Positions 31,790-42,179 of a DNA stretch of 43,147 nucleotides are shown here, piece by piece; the first letter of the stretch is position 1; every line of letters begins with the position of its first letter. Source of the stretch: Priapulus caudatus (lineage: Eukaryota; Priapulida; Priapulimorpha; Priapulimorphida; Priapulidae). A program made the translations under genes and the position numbers. The notes under the pieces are model-generated. The model saw only the letters and a program-made list of their open reading frames with translations. It made no database searches and was not told where the DNA came from. The stretch lies in NCBI RefSeq assembly GCF_000485595.1, contig NW_014578441.1, forward strand, positions 25,950 through 69,096, read 5' to 3'.

Positions 31790-32545
31790 TTTCACATAAA
31801 TTTATATTTAATATGAAAATAAGTAAAATACAATATCAAAAAATTTAATAAATAAAAGCATAAAATAAACAATACATATAAAAAAAAATCAAAAATCATT
31901 ATATTCAAAAAACAAATCATACATATAATAATGAAATTCAGAAAAATGTAATAGATAAATAAATTAAACAAATTAAAATATAAAATATTCAAAATAGAAA
32001 AAAATAAAAGGAGAATCAGGTGAATAAAGATTAATACAAATAAAAAAGAAAAAATATAAATCAAAAAATACAAAAAAAGAAAATAAATAAATTTTTGTTT
32101 AAAAAAAATATGAATAAATGAATATAATCATATATAATAATAAAAATAACTAAACTATGTTGTATAAAATAACATATCAAAAAAAATAATAAATAATATA
32201 ATTATAATAAAAAAAAATAAAAATAAAAATACACAGACGTCACACACACATACAAACATCACAAATCACACAAACAAATAAACACAAAGCCAACAATCAC
32301 AATAACTAATACATAAATAATAAACAACACACAAATCACTCACACACTCACACTATACACACGATAAAATATAATATAATTCATAAAGAACAATAATTAA
32401 TTGAATACAGCATAAATAAATACATAAATAATATATTTTTTAAAATAAAAATAAAAATAATACCAATAGAACAATCTACACAAACGCTACAAACTCTAAT
32501 AAAAAAACATTATTTTTTTTTTTTAAAATACAGATAATAATAAAT
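31790..32545. repeat. low-complexity AT-rich region
   Basis: Almost only A and T with A-rich plus strand ('aaaataaaaataaaaata'), with a CA-rich interlude at 32230-32350. Frames here (for example 32073-31792) are products of composition. Confidence 0.9.
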
Positions 32546-34810
32546 ATAAATAATAAATCAAGTCATGGGTTCTTTGACAAATACATTACCACTCTACTCA
32601 TCACAAAAAACATGGACACCGTACGGTCTACACGGTACTTCATACGCCCCACACACACATACCACCAGCACCCACAATCTGACTACAGCACCCACACACG
32701 ACAACAGGGCATCTGGTGAACAGCACAAAGAGAACCATATTCCTCACCACACACGCACACACACGACACCCACACCACCCGCATAACAACATCGAAGGCA
32801 GGAAAGCTAAAGCCAACACTCACCAAGATACCATTATGTAATATAATCAGCCTTATGAATCCATGTCGGCTCAAGATATAATGTTAACGATCTCCATAAA
32901 AAGTTTATAGATAGAGATGGAGAAATCAATAGTAACGTAGAGAGCGTGTGGATTGACCAAACGCTAATCAGATGGAGAAGATATCTACACGCATTAGATT
33001 ATCATATAGACACATTCCATCGGAAAAATTAGGCTACAGCAAATGTTATATCTAGCGAGTAATGTCGTTTTGGGTAGTGACGAGAACATAACTCACCCTT
33101 GCGCCTTTAGAATTGAGTCGCCTTACTATCTAGAATTTGCTATATAACGTAATTTCTCACACTATTTGTTGTAATATAACGAACGATTTAATTGGTTCAG
33201 ATTTAGATTTTTGTTAAATAATTTTTTGGTGTAAAATAAATGAGAAATTTGGTCTTGGAATCTAATCTTGTGTATGCCAGCTGTTACTGGTTCTCGTTAG
33301 TTTCACGATACTTGCGGAATCGGAATCAACAAACATCATTGCGACAACAACACACATACAACACGATGATACAAGTTGTACATAGAATGCTGATATAGAG
33401 GAGTATGACACAACCCGCAAGCGATATAATTTTGCTAATTTTTGAAATGCTTTTAGCGGAAGAATAGATACGAAAATGTACGACGGCGGCGTACATTGTA
33501 AGTAAATTCCAATTAAGTCTCCTTTCCTCAAATATTCAACTGCGATTATCGTTGTAATTCTGTTTGCGCTATAATGCACGTTTTATTGATATATGTTGTG
33601 TGCACTGCGAAATACTACAGATAGTTGTGCTGTAGTGGATTTTACATTGAGTGCGTAGACGTAAATGTAGGCGACCACGAGACGAGGAGTAAAATATATA
33701 CTAAATAGAGTTACGTTTCGGGCCAACAATTGGATGTACGACAGATTGCTGAACGGGCGGAGAGCGATAAGACTCGTAAATCGCGTATTTTCGTCTAATA
33801 TTTAGACACAAGAGCAACCAAAATAAGTACCGCTCACCTCTCTCTTACCATACAGAAGCGACTCTCGAGCGGCAAGTGCTCTAATATTTCTACAACTGAG
33901 AGAAGGCTAGCTAGAGTCACTCGACTGTCCCGACGAAAACCGAATAATGCTATGAGCGACGAACGGTCCAATCACGGATAACTATAACATATTCTAAAAT
34001 TAACTAACGAATTAAACCTACATCGGGATAATTATGTGTGTGCTGCGTCGTAGTCCGGTGTGTGTGTTTGATGTGCGGAGCATGTGTCGTAGTGTGTGTC
34101 GTGTCGTGTGTGGCGTCTAGTGCCTAGTGTATAGTGACGATGTGTGAGTGTGGTGGATGTGTGAGTGGCTGGTACTAGCGCACATTATGGACACTCTGAT
34201 ATATCAAGCCTGATCATGCTGAGGATATACTTAATCAGCGTACTAAAGTAAAAGGTGCTGTAATGATACCAGATATGTTCTTGTGTGTAAAGTTGTCGAC
34301 GCTCATAGCTGTGGATCTATTCGGGGTAATTACAGTATCGTATCTGACAGTGTGTGTGTGTTGTGTGCTGTGTAGAGAGTACTATTGCATTGCATCTGTT
34401 CGAGTACGATACTAGATCTCGGCTCATATTCTGCCACATAATAGATACTCTCGCGGAAATATGTTATAGTACGATAGCTAGTGATGTGTGTGGTTGTCGA
34501 CTATTATGATCGGGATAATCGGGGCGTCGTGTAAGCGTAGTATCAGCTACAGACTATCAGTGTCGTGTGCAAATGGCGGCGAGCCGCCGACAAAAAAATG
34601 TACTCTAAACCGACCACATACACGCACTTATCCCACTTTACGAGTATCAAAACAAAAGATCCCTGAACACTCGATTCACAAACGCAGAAAACTCGCGCCC
34701 GCGACGAGCAAAGGTCTAATCGTCCACACCGATTTAGCCAGCTCCCCAGGCACTAGAGTCGACTCATGGTTGTATCTGTGTGCGCCATGACTTACATTAC
34801 TACATTATTA
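32546..34810. other. unidentified sequence, unlike the rest of the window
   Basis: CA-rich at 32650-32780, GT-rich at 34030-34170 and 34350-34375. A stretch at 32885-33060 resembles the fold-back arm at 41820-41960 (shared 'tctccataaaaag', 'gtggattg.cca', 'gcaaatgtt'). No frame has a recognisable domain. Confidence 0.4.
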
Positions 34811-36170
34811 CACATCCACTGAACATGTGTGTGTCAACGGGGTTGAAAATGCGAAAAGCGCTACACCAGCCTAAATCGATCTACCGTCAGGTAGTCAACA
34901 AAAACGCTACTCATGATGCGCAGCAGGTGCAGAGCGACCACTGCTCCTAGCGGGACCAGCAGGTGCGCACCCAACCAACCACCACTACCGGAATGGGCAC
35001 CGACAACCGTCATTGGAAAATGTGATGAACCGAGATCATATACATGATCGAACACGACAGACGGAAGTCGATCTAAGGCGAAGCAGTCGCCACCTTTCTG
35101 GTCTCCATCGCCGCAATCACAAAGCAGCCCAACCTATTGGAGTCAAGCGAACGCCTGAAAAACAGGTTTCGCTTCCAGGATGAGGCAGCCCTACGGCCAA
35201 GACAACAACCGTCGAACGCCAGCAGGTGCCACCGAACAGCGAGCCAACGAGCCAACGTGAAGGCTTCAGCCGGTATGGCCGTAGATTGAAGAAAGGCAGA
35301 GAAACTTTCTCCTGTCATATTCCCATTCCAGTTGAAAGTGTTATATGCTCTAATGCCTCTTTACATAATTCACATGATTAAGCATAATAAGAAGTCAACA
35401 TCTTACTATAATTTGGCGAATGTTGTATGTATGTTAATGAATAGGCTCTGTCAGTTTGGATGCCAAATAGCGCCAAATTTACAGAAAAGATCGATGAGTA
35501 CACGGGACGGGTTGTAACTATACTCGCGTTGAAAACCGTTTGTTTCGTCTTAAAAAGACAAAAAAACACAAAAAAGGTAAACATTTGGCCTGAAATAGTG
35601 GGGGCGCTGTTTTGTTTACGTTCTGTTTGTATTTCGTTTTGCGCTTGTTTCACAGTGAGTTTCAATTTCGTGTTGTTCTGTGTATCTCTGGTTGTGTCTG
35701 TGTGTCTGAGAATTTGTGTAAGCCCATAATGTAAGTAGAAATAACCATGTAATAATGAAGTTAAATATTCAGTAGCTAGGCCTATTTGGCCATAGTTTCC
35801 CATATGCGATGTACAAGTTGAATTTCATCAGAGCAGATTTTTTTTGGAAGTCTGCATTGCTGTAGCAGTGTACGGGTGTCCGTGAAGAACACCGATCTGT
35901 CACAGGCGTCCGACACAAGCACGTAATATTACGTCGTCCGCACAGAGTGGCAAACATGCGTAGAAGTAAGCGGTCCACTAACCACGCAATAAATTACCTG
36001 GTCCGCACACAGTGGAAAACATGCGAAGCACGTAATTATTACGTTTACGTTATACCTATTCACATCTATCTATATTCTAATTTTGGAGTCCGTATCATCA
36101 ACCAGTACCTAGCATACAATAACACATTTCTGTGTGGGTGTGTGTATTTCACTGTGTACTGCCCAAGATG
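34811..36170 (+). repeat. inverted copy of the Gypsy family B segment
   Basis: Reverse complement of about 8947-10340. Contains the start of family R, the integrase end (34815-35338, plus strand, broken by indels: 'AGTRQPSLEN' type shifts) and the LTR. The match stops at 'gcccaag' near 36170 (8947 in the other copy), about 160 bases short of the Helitron-like hairpin. Confidence 0.85.
35339..36124 (+). mobile_element. Ty3/Gypsy-type LTR (family B), inverted copy
   Basis: Begins TGTTAT directly after the integrase tail and ends ATAACA. Counterpart of 8991-9794. Both copies share the same 50 bases beyond the LTR end, so they derive from one insertion and were duplicated together with flank. 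Confidence 0.5.
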
Positions 36171-37080
36171 TTCTACCCACTATTGTCTGCCGATCCGATT
36201 AGAATTTGGCCGAATTTTGGCCGATATTGGAAAAAAGTTTGGCCGAATTTCACCGTGAGATGGCGTGTGTTTGGCCGTGAAGTCTGTCGACTATCTGGCA
36301 ACCCTGCAACTGCTTGAGAGTTTGTTCACACGTGTGCCTTCCAGCATGTTACTTTGTATTGCCACGAGAACAACAGACTTTTATTAAACTCTTTTATTGT
36401 CCCGTGATGATGCAATCATAGACATTGTTGATAATAGTGAAAACTTTTGCGTGGGCGGCAGGGACACGCTGTCAACGTCTTTTATTTCCATATATGTGGA
36501 TATTTCTGTACCTTTCATTTGTGTACTTATACAAGTTCTAGGTTATGTAATAAACTTGTTTTTAACCCTTAGAATTTGCAGTCATTTCCATTTGAAATTT
36601 ATGAGAATCATAATTAAATGTGAAAAGTCTCGGTGATCATAGTCATAATAAGGTAAATAGTACTTGTTCTACACTAATATGATGAATCTCTTGAATTACA
36701 GGGGACAATTGTACAGCTCATAATGAACTGACTTCATACAATTGCATTGAGAATGTGTAAAAGGTTGTGACCAGATTTGCATAAGCAATTCTACCCATAC
36801 AATGCCTAGTGCATAACATTGGCCAAGTACCATCGTGTTGGCCAGTTAAGGCGACGAGTCGAGGCGACGAGTCGAGACGAGGCGAGACGAGGCGACGACT
36901 ATATATAAGCATATATATAGCAATGCGCATTGAGGAACGGCTGTAAACTTCAACCCCCAACGGCAACAGCATGAGTATGTATTCTATATCCGTACACATG
37001 ATGAAAGAGCTCACAGGAAGTGTTACCGTGGCCAAGTAAATTCCCATGACACACTTTGTGAGGTCGCACTCGGGTTAGTT
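36171..37080. other. no gene; GAGGCGACGAGTC tandem repeat
   Basis: At 36850-36899 a short tandem repeat of 'gaggcgacgagtc'/'gagacgaggc' is followed by 'tatatataagc', a TATA-like element. At 36185-36280 'ttggccgaatt' recurs several times. No supported gene. Confidence 0.5.
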
Positions 37081-37760
37081 GCTCCTGGAGCGGGGATGTA
37101 ATGATTCCAGCGAAACAGTCGCAGCGATTTCACATGGCACCCATATGGCGTCCTAGTAGGAAGAAACGAGGCACTTGTTCGGCCACGAAGAGCGTGTGCA
37201 GCGGCGATTTGAGACCTCTGGCCAAACACAGGACTCTGGTGAAAGACACCGACACTGTCCCGGCTTTATCAAACGATGCAGCCTTCGTGATGTGTAAAGA
37301 GGGGCTCGTGGATGTTGCTTGCGATGACGACGTGTGCGATATCATGAATCTGCGGGGCAATCGCTAGACATGTACCTGCACACAAGGCCATGGGAACGAT
37401 GCGCACGGAGCGCGCGAGTGTTCCGGCAGCCGGGAGCAACAGCAGTGAGGGAGACCAGATGCTGAGCAGTAAGCATGGACAGGTGGTGGCGACGCTCCAC
37501 TGTTTTGGCTTCATAGGGTACGATTCATCGTTGGTCTACTTCAAGAAGGAGAGCCTGCATCGGGCAGCCAACTGCGACACGCTACGTCGCCATCTCACCA
37601 ACAACGACATCCTGAAGTTTGGTGGCAAGTTTCGTTACCCGTTCACAATCGTTCGTGCGTTCGTTCGATCGTTAAGTAACATACGTTCGTTCAGATACGT
37701 TCGTTCAATCGTTATGTTATATAAGACGACATTACGCAGAAAATCCCTTACCGGTCCTTA
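37081..37760 (+). pseudogene. unidentified coding-like region (two abutting frames)
   Basis: More GC-rich than its surroundings. A frame of 88 codons (37101-37367) contains 'LVDVACDDDVCDIMNLRGN'. It is followed in another frame by 123 codons (37390-37761) with 'VVATLHCFGFIGYDSSLVYF' and 'CDTLRRHLTNNDIL'. Composition looks protein-like up to about 37640, after which CGTT-type simple repeats take over (37640-37715). It may be one broken exon. No family recognised; transposon gag or pol of unknown type is one possibility. Confidence 0.3.
37640..37715. repeat. CGTT-type simple repeat
   Basis: 'cgttcgttcg' words recur irregularly: 'gttcgtgcgttcgttcgatcgtt', in part, and 'acgttcgttca' twice. Confidence 0.6.
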
Positions 37761-37915
37761 GACAAATCACAAGTCTTTCACAAGCTTGGCATTAAGGCAG
37801 ATGCAATGCCATATACATCGAACACCTGCTCTCGTAAATGCAACGCTGTAGGCCGCGGGGCAAATAAGTTGCTGATAGCACCGCGTAATGGTGCAATGAG
37901 TATCGCACTGGAAAC
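37745..37915 (+). repeat. repeat family Q, copy 2
   Basis: Matches 6140-6340. Several differences are C<->G exchanges (cttgcc/cttggc, ctggt/ctcgt, aatcc/aatgc). Confidence 0.65.
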
Positions 37916-38135
37916 TGTGAACTCTGAACTTTGGAGACTGAAGTCCAGAATGCTTGCATGTCAACAGCAGTTGCACATGGGTCAGTCGATCGTAACAGAT
38001 ACGCGAAGACCATTCGCAAGCGAGAGGAATCTGTTTTGGCCGCCGTCGATGGAAAGGGAATGGGGTTAACATTCCCCAACCCGGACACGCACATTGGCCG
38101 TTGGGGGTCGAGTCCAGTAACGCACGAGAACTGGG
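37916..38135 (+). pseudogene. degenerate 28S rRNA fragment (copy c)
   Basis: From 'gaactttggagactgaag' through 'acagcagttgcacatgggtcagtcg' and 'gccgccgtcgatggaaaggg' to 'gagtccagtaacgc', it follows the same part of 28S as 39890-40130, with substitutions and small indels. Family Q precedes it, as at copy b. Confidence 0.75.
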
Positions 38136-38804
38136 AGACGTGTGCTTATTGGATAGAATTGTCGCTGCGCTGTGGCCCAAAACAATTGCATTTGTGGAAA
38201 ACATTATGACCCCTTTTCGGTGGAAACGGAACTCGTGTAGTTCGTGACTACATGCAGAGTTGTGGGTCTCGATATTTTAACCCTCACGAGCAGAAAGTGA
38301 AACGCTAAAAAGTTACAAACATGTTAGACGTGTTAAGAAGTGAGTTTGACATGGCTGGACCGCAACGTGGAAATAGCGAAGGATGCCTGCTGACGAAGCC
38401 GATGGTGCCGTCGCTTATGCATGGTTTACAATTAATACACAGAACAAAACATACTTCGATTAATGTAAGAAGCGCATTCTTAATGATTGCATGTCACGTC
38501 GAAAACTGACCTGCATGGCATTAATGAACCGTTGTAAACACTGTAACTTCTGCAACATACCTTGATGTACTCACTGATTTCAGTAACTTACTCTAATTTC
38601 TCATCACCATTGAACTGTCTATCGTATCTTTAGGTTTTTAAGGTAATTTAACGGAATTTGTATTGAGGTTTAGACATTATTCATAGAATGGCAATGATTG
38701 TTGGTACAAATTCAAGGACATTTATATGAAATTCAAGGACATTTCCATGAAATTTAAGTAAAGATACTTCCCTGTTGCCGGTGAGTGCACTTCGAGACTA
38801 CTGA
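38136..38804. other. no gene; one half of a repeat pair
   Basis: 38518-38625 resembles 39658-39765 ('ttgtaaacactgtaacttct', 'ccttgatgtactc', 'atttcagtaactt'). Otherwise nothing recognised. Confidence 0.5.
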
Positions 38805-39115
38805 CTGCATCTGGTGTAGCGCTTTGGCGATTTCAACCCCCTTGACACACACATGTTCCAGTGTGTCTACAACAATAACAACAATGAAGTGCTGGTGGCG
38901 CGAACGGCGTGACGAAAGAGCGTTGCTGGCGAGTTTGCCATATTCCGAGTGTTGAGACAGTAGCGAAAGTCGAACGTGTCATGTTGCGTAGAGTACATGT
39001 GTCGGCATTTCCCGTATGCTACATAACATATTTGGAGGTTATAGAGAAGTGATGGAAAAGAACATGTATTTCTTGTACATCTATAGACATGACGAGATTG
39101 AACTTCAAACAGATT
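38805..39115. repeat. repeat family R, copy 3
   Basis: Matches 20650-20955 closely in length. Most substitutions are C<->G exchanges. The flanking integrase relic is absent here. Confidence 0.75.
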
Positions 39116-39767
39116 GCATATTCAGGAAATGAAGATGAAATAGTTCAGTTTTGGTTTAAAACGTGGCAAATACAGTAAGTAGGGTTCGACTTGCTATCAC
39201 ACACAATGCACACACAGCGACTCGTTTATGTACAATTGCCGTTTGGCAAAACTTCAGTCTGGAATGCTGAATGCGTAACTACGAAGTCGCTCATTCATTT
39301 TCATTGTTCAGCGATGGTTTAAAGTTTAGCGACAGATAGCTTCATGTATTTGGCCAAATGCACTACGTTAACCATGCGCCTGTCACTGAAGAACGATGGA
39401 TGGAGCGGTAGGATTGAAGATGTCATGAACAATTTTGGCGCACGAAACGAGTGTTGGAATACGTGTGAAATAGGGGAAATAAGCATTGGAAGTAATTCAC
39501 TTCACAATAATGGAATGGTTGGCTATAAGTAGTGAGTTTATGTGTTTACGATGTCTTTTCGCTTTATGACTGTATGGTATTTTGTACATGCGTTGTATAT
39601 TGGTTGATTGAATAAGCCCATTCTTAATCACTCAATGCGATGTGTACAACTGAGCTGAATGACATTTACAAAGCCTTGTAAACACTGTGACTTCTACAAG
39701 ATACCTTCATGTACTCGTCATTTCAGTGACTTCGTGTAACTTGTGATGATCATTGAAGTGTGTATGC
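39116..39767. other. no recognised gene; second half of the repeat pair
   Basis: A 62-codon frame at 39344-39532 has no recognisable domain. 39658-39765 pairs with 38518-38625 and abuts the 28S fragment. Confidence 0.4.
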
Positions 39768-40570
39768 CGTGGAAATGCCGTCGCGAGTAGGAGGGCGCGA
39801 GCGGTGCGTCTTGAAGGAGTCGGGCGCGAGCGCGCCCGCAGCCGCCGGTCGCGTAGATGTTGGTGGTAGTAGCAAATATTTCAATGAGAACTTTGAAGAC
39901 TGAAGTGGAGAAGGTTTGCATGTGAAGAGCAGTTCCACGTGGGTCAGTCAATCGTAAGAGATAGGCGAAGGGCATTCCGAAGCGACAGTCGATCGTCAGA
40001 GATAGGCAAAGGCGATTGTCAAGCGACGGCAATGTGTTTTTGCCGCCGTCGATCGAAAGGGAATCGGGTTAATATTCCCGAACCCGGACACGGAGATTGG
40101 CCCTTCGGGGTCCAGTGCGGTAACGCAAACGAACTCGGAGACGTCGGCGGTAGTCCCGGGAAGAGTTGTCTTTTCTTTGTAAGGGGCGCACTCCCTGGAA
40201 TCGGTTTGCCCGGAGATAGGGATGTTGTTTCCGTAAAGCACCGCGGCTCTTGCGGTGTCCGGTGCACTGCCGTCGACCCTTGAAAATCCGAGGGAGACAG
40301 TGTGATTTTCGTGCCGGATCGTACCCATATCCGCAGCAGGTCTCCAAGGTGAACAGCCTCTAGTCGATAGAACAATGTAGGTAAGGGAAGTCGGCAAGTC
40401 AGATCCGTAACTTCGGGAAAAGGATTGGCTCTAAGGGCTGGGCCGGTCGGGCTGTGGTACAAAACGCGTGTCGACCCGCACGGGCACTGGACAAGACCGC
40501 AAGGTCGTGCTCCGACCGACGCAACCGTGATCCTGGATTGCCTCAGCTGGCCAACCGTCTCGTGCGGTTC
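39768..40570 (+). pseudogene. 28S rRNA fragment (copy d, best preserved)
   Basis: Recognisable landmarks of animal 28S rRNA in order: 'gtcgcgagtaggagggc', 'ggtggtagtagcaaata', 'gagaactttgaagactgaag', 'gagataggcgaa', 'gggttaatattcccgaac', 'ggtaacgcaaacgaactcgg', 'cggagatagggatgtt', 'ccgtaaagcaccgcgg', 'gaaaatccgagggagaca', 'acccatatccgcagcagg', 'tagaacaatgtaggtaagg', 'ggaaaaggattggctctaag', then a variable region and 'gcctcagctgg'. The part 40051-40447 is close to the universal sequence; the parts before and after are diverged and nearly identical to copy a. It ends abruptly at 40570 against the fold-back region. It covers about a fifth of a 28S gene, so it is a fragment, not a working gene. 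Confidence 0.92.
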
Positions 40571-40571
40571 A

Positions 40572-40697
40572 CTAATAAACAGAACATGTTGAAAACGTTT
40601 CTTGATTTCATTTATGACGGTGTAAAGTCAAAACTACTGTTGGGTGCGACTTGACTAAATCTACAACTACTAACAGCATTAACTATAATTAAAACGT
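40572..40697. repeat. outer inverted repeat, left arm
   Basis: Reverse complement of 42044-42167 over about 125 bases, including the edge sequence 'aataaacagaacatgttgaaaacg' that also stands at about 28360 next to exon A of the other Crypton-like copy. Confidence 0.85.
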
Positions 40698-41067
40698 ATG
40701 AGTTATGATAATAATAGACTGTACGAACCATGTGGCCGCATCACTTCTTTGTCGTTTTCCTATGGCGCTTCTTGTGAGTCCAAGCTTTATGCGTGCCATA
40801 CTTCTTCTTTTTCAGTTTTTTGGTTTGTGTAGCATTGCTACAAATGAAAAAACACTATTAATTATTATGAACAAGTACGAAGTACAAACAAAACTGCAGT
40901 TGCCTTTGTATTTCTCTTCACGACAGACTATAAACTTGCAGTCAAGTTTTCATACAGCGAAAAGGTGGCAGGAGCTAGTGTGGCAGCTCCTATGCGTGAT
41001 GTGACTGACTATCGTGAATATTCAGGAACGCTTATTGAACACATATTGTGAATGAGCTAGTGTGCAG
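40698..41067. other. no recognised gene
   Basis: A 99-codon plus frame (40705-41004) lacks domains. The minus strand holds a basic stretch 'KKKKYGTHKAWTHKKRHRK' that I cannot assign. Confidence 0.4.
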
Positions 41068-41154
41068 ACGAGGAGGAGGAGGAAGAGGACGAGGTGGTGG
41101 AGCCTACTCCACCGCCACCCCCTAAGCCAATTAAAATTATAAGGCAACTGTTCG
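41068..41154 (+). CDS. putative acidic/Pro-rich exon
   Basis: 87 bases bounded by 'gtgtgcag' and 'ttcg|gtaagt'. It encodes a run of Glu, then 'DEVVEPTPPPPPKPIKIIRQ'. The donor is consensus, the upstream pyrimidine tract weak. It lies upstream of exons A-D of the plus-strand Crypton-like copy and could be their first coding exon; the fold-back would then lie in the intron. Confidence 0.4.
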
Positions 41155-41182
41155 GTAAGTGCATACCTTATATTCATATTAT

Positions 41183-42003
41183 CAGGAGTAAGATAATATA
41201 CGAGGAGTATGACTGTCCAAAACATGTGAAATTCAACATTTGCCTTGCCTAATTTTACCAATGATATATTACGTGGCAACTCCGATAAAAATTACATCTA
41301 AATGAGGCGTTGGAACATCCACCTCTCATCAAACTTTACTTTGTTTCCATACTCCTTCTTTTATGGAGATATAGCTTTGGACGTCACACATGGTTATTAG
41401 CGTTTGACTATGGTATGGTTTACGTTACCCGTCACGTTCAAACAGTGGCTAGCCTGTGAGGAATGGTCTTGTCTGTTGACAAGAATCCCAACTGTTGGGC
41501 CAGGAGTAAGATAATATATGACATATATATATAAGATAATATAGTATATGTGTGTATATATATATGTTGTATATATGTGTGTATATATATATACGTGTAT
41601 ATATTATATATATAGGATAATATATTATTGTGTATGATATAATATAGAATATAATATAGACAGTCTATAATTATCTTAACTCCTGCCGCCAACAGGTGGC
41701 ATTCTTGGTCAACAGACAAGACCATTCCTCACAGGCTAGCCACTGGTTTGAACGTGACGGCTTAACGTAAACACCACCATAGTCAAACGCTATAAACCAT
41801 GTGTGACGTCCAAAGCTATATCTCCATAAAAAGAAGAGGTATGGAAACAAAGTAAAGTTTGAGTGAGAGGTGGATTGTCCAACGCTCATTTAGATGTAAT
41901 TTTTATCGGTTGCACGTAATATTCATTGGTAAAATTAGGGCAAGCAAATGTTGAATTTCACATGTTTTGGACAGTCATACTCCTCTATATTATCTTACTC
42001 CTG
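41183..42003. mobile_element. fold-back (long inverted repeat) element
   Basis: Left arm 41183-41518 and right arm 41669-42003 are reverse complements with few changes. Each arm is bounded on both sides by 'caggagtaagataatata' or a close variant. The spacer 41519-41668 is TA-rich and itself nearly self-complementary. There is no coding sequence, so this is a non-autonomous fold-back or two head-to-head copies of a 335-bp element. A diverged trace may exist at 32885-33060. Confidence 0.85.
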
Positions 42004-42043
42004 ATATTATCATAATTATATTTCTATTAATATCATAACTCGA

Positions 42044-42167
42044 ACGTTTTAATTATAGTTAATGCTGTTAGTAGTTGTAGATTTAGTCAAGTCGCACCCA
42101 ACAGTAGTTTTGACTTTACACGCGTCATAAATGAAATCAAGAAAACGTTTCAACATGTTTGTTTATT
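42044..42167. repeat. outer inverted repeat, right arm
   Basis: Partner of 40572-40697. Continues directly into the region upstream of exon A. Confidence 0.85.
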
Positions 42168-42179
42168 TGTGAATCTTGG

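Noticed and set aside
31792-32073. 93-codon frame rich in Phe, Ile, Leu that resembles membrane segments
   Set aside because: Pure A/T low-complexity sequence; composition alone gives such a frame.
41438-41725. 95-codon Ile/Tyr-rich frame
   Set aside because: Translation of the TA-rich centre of the fold-back element.
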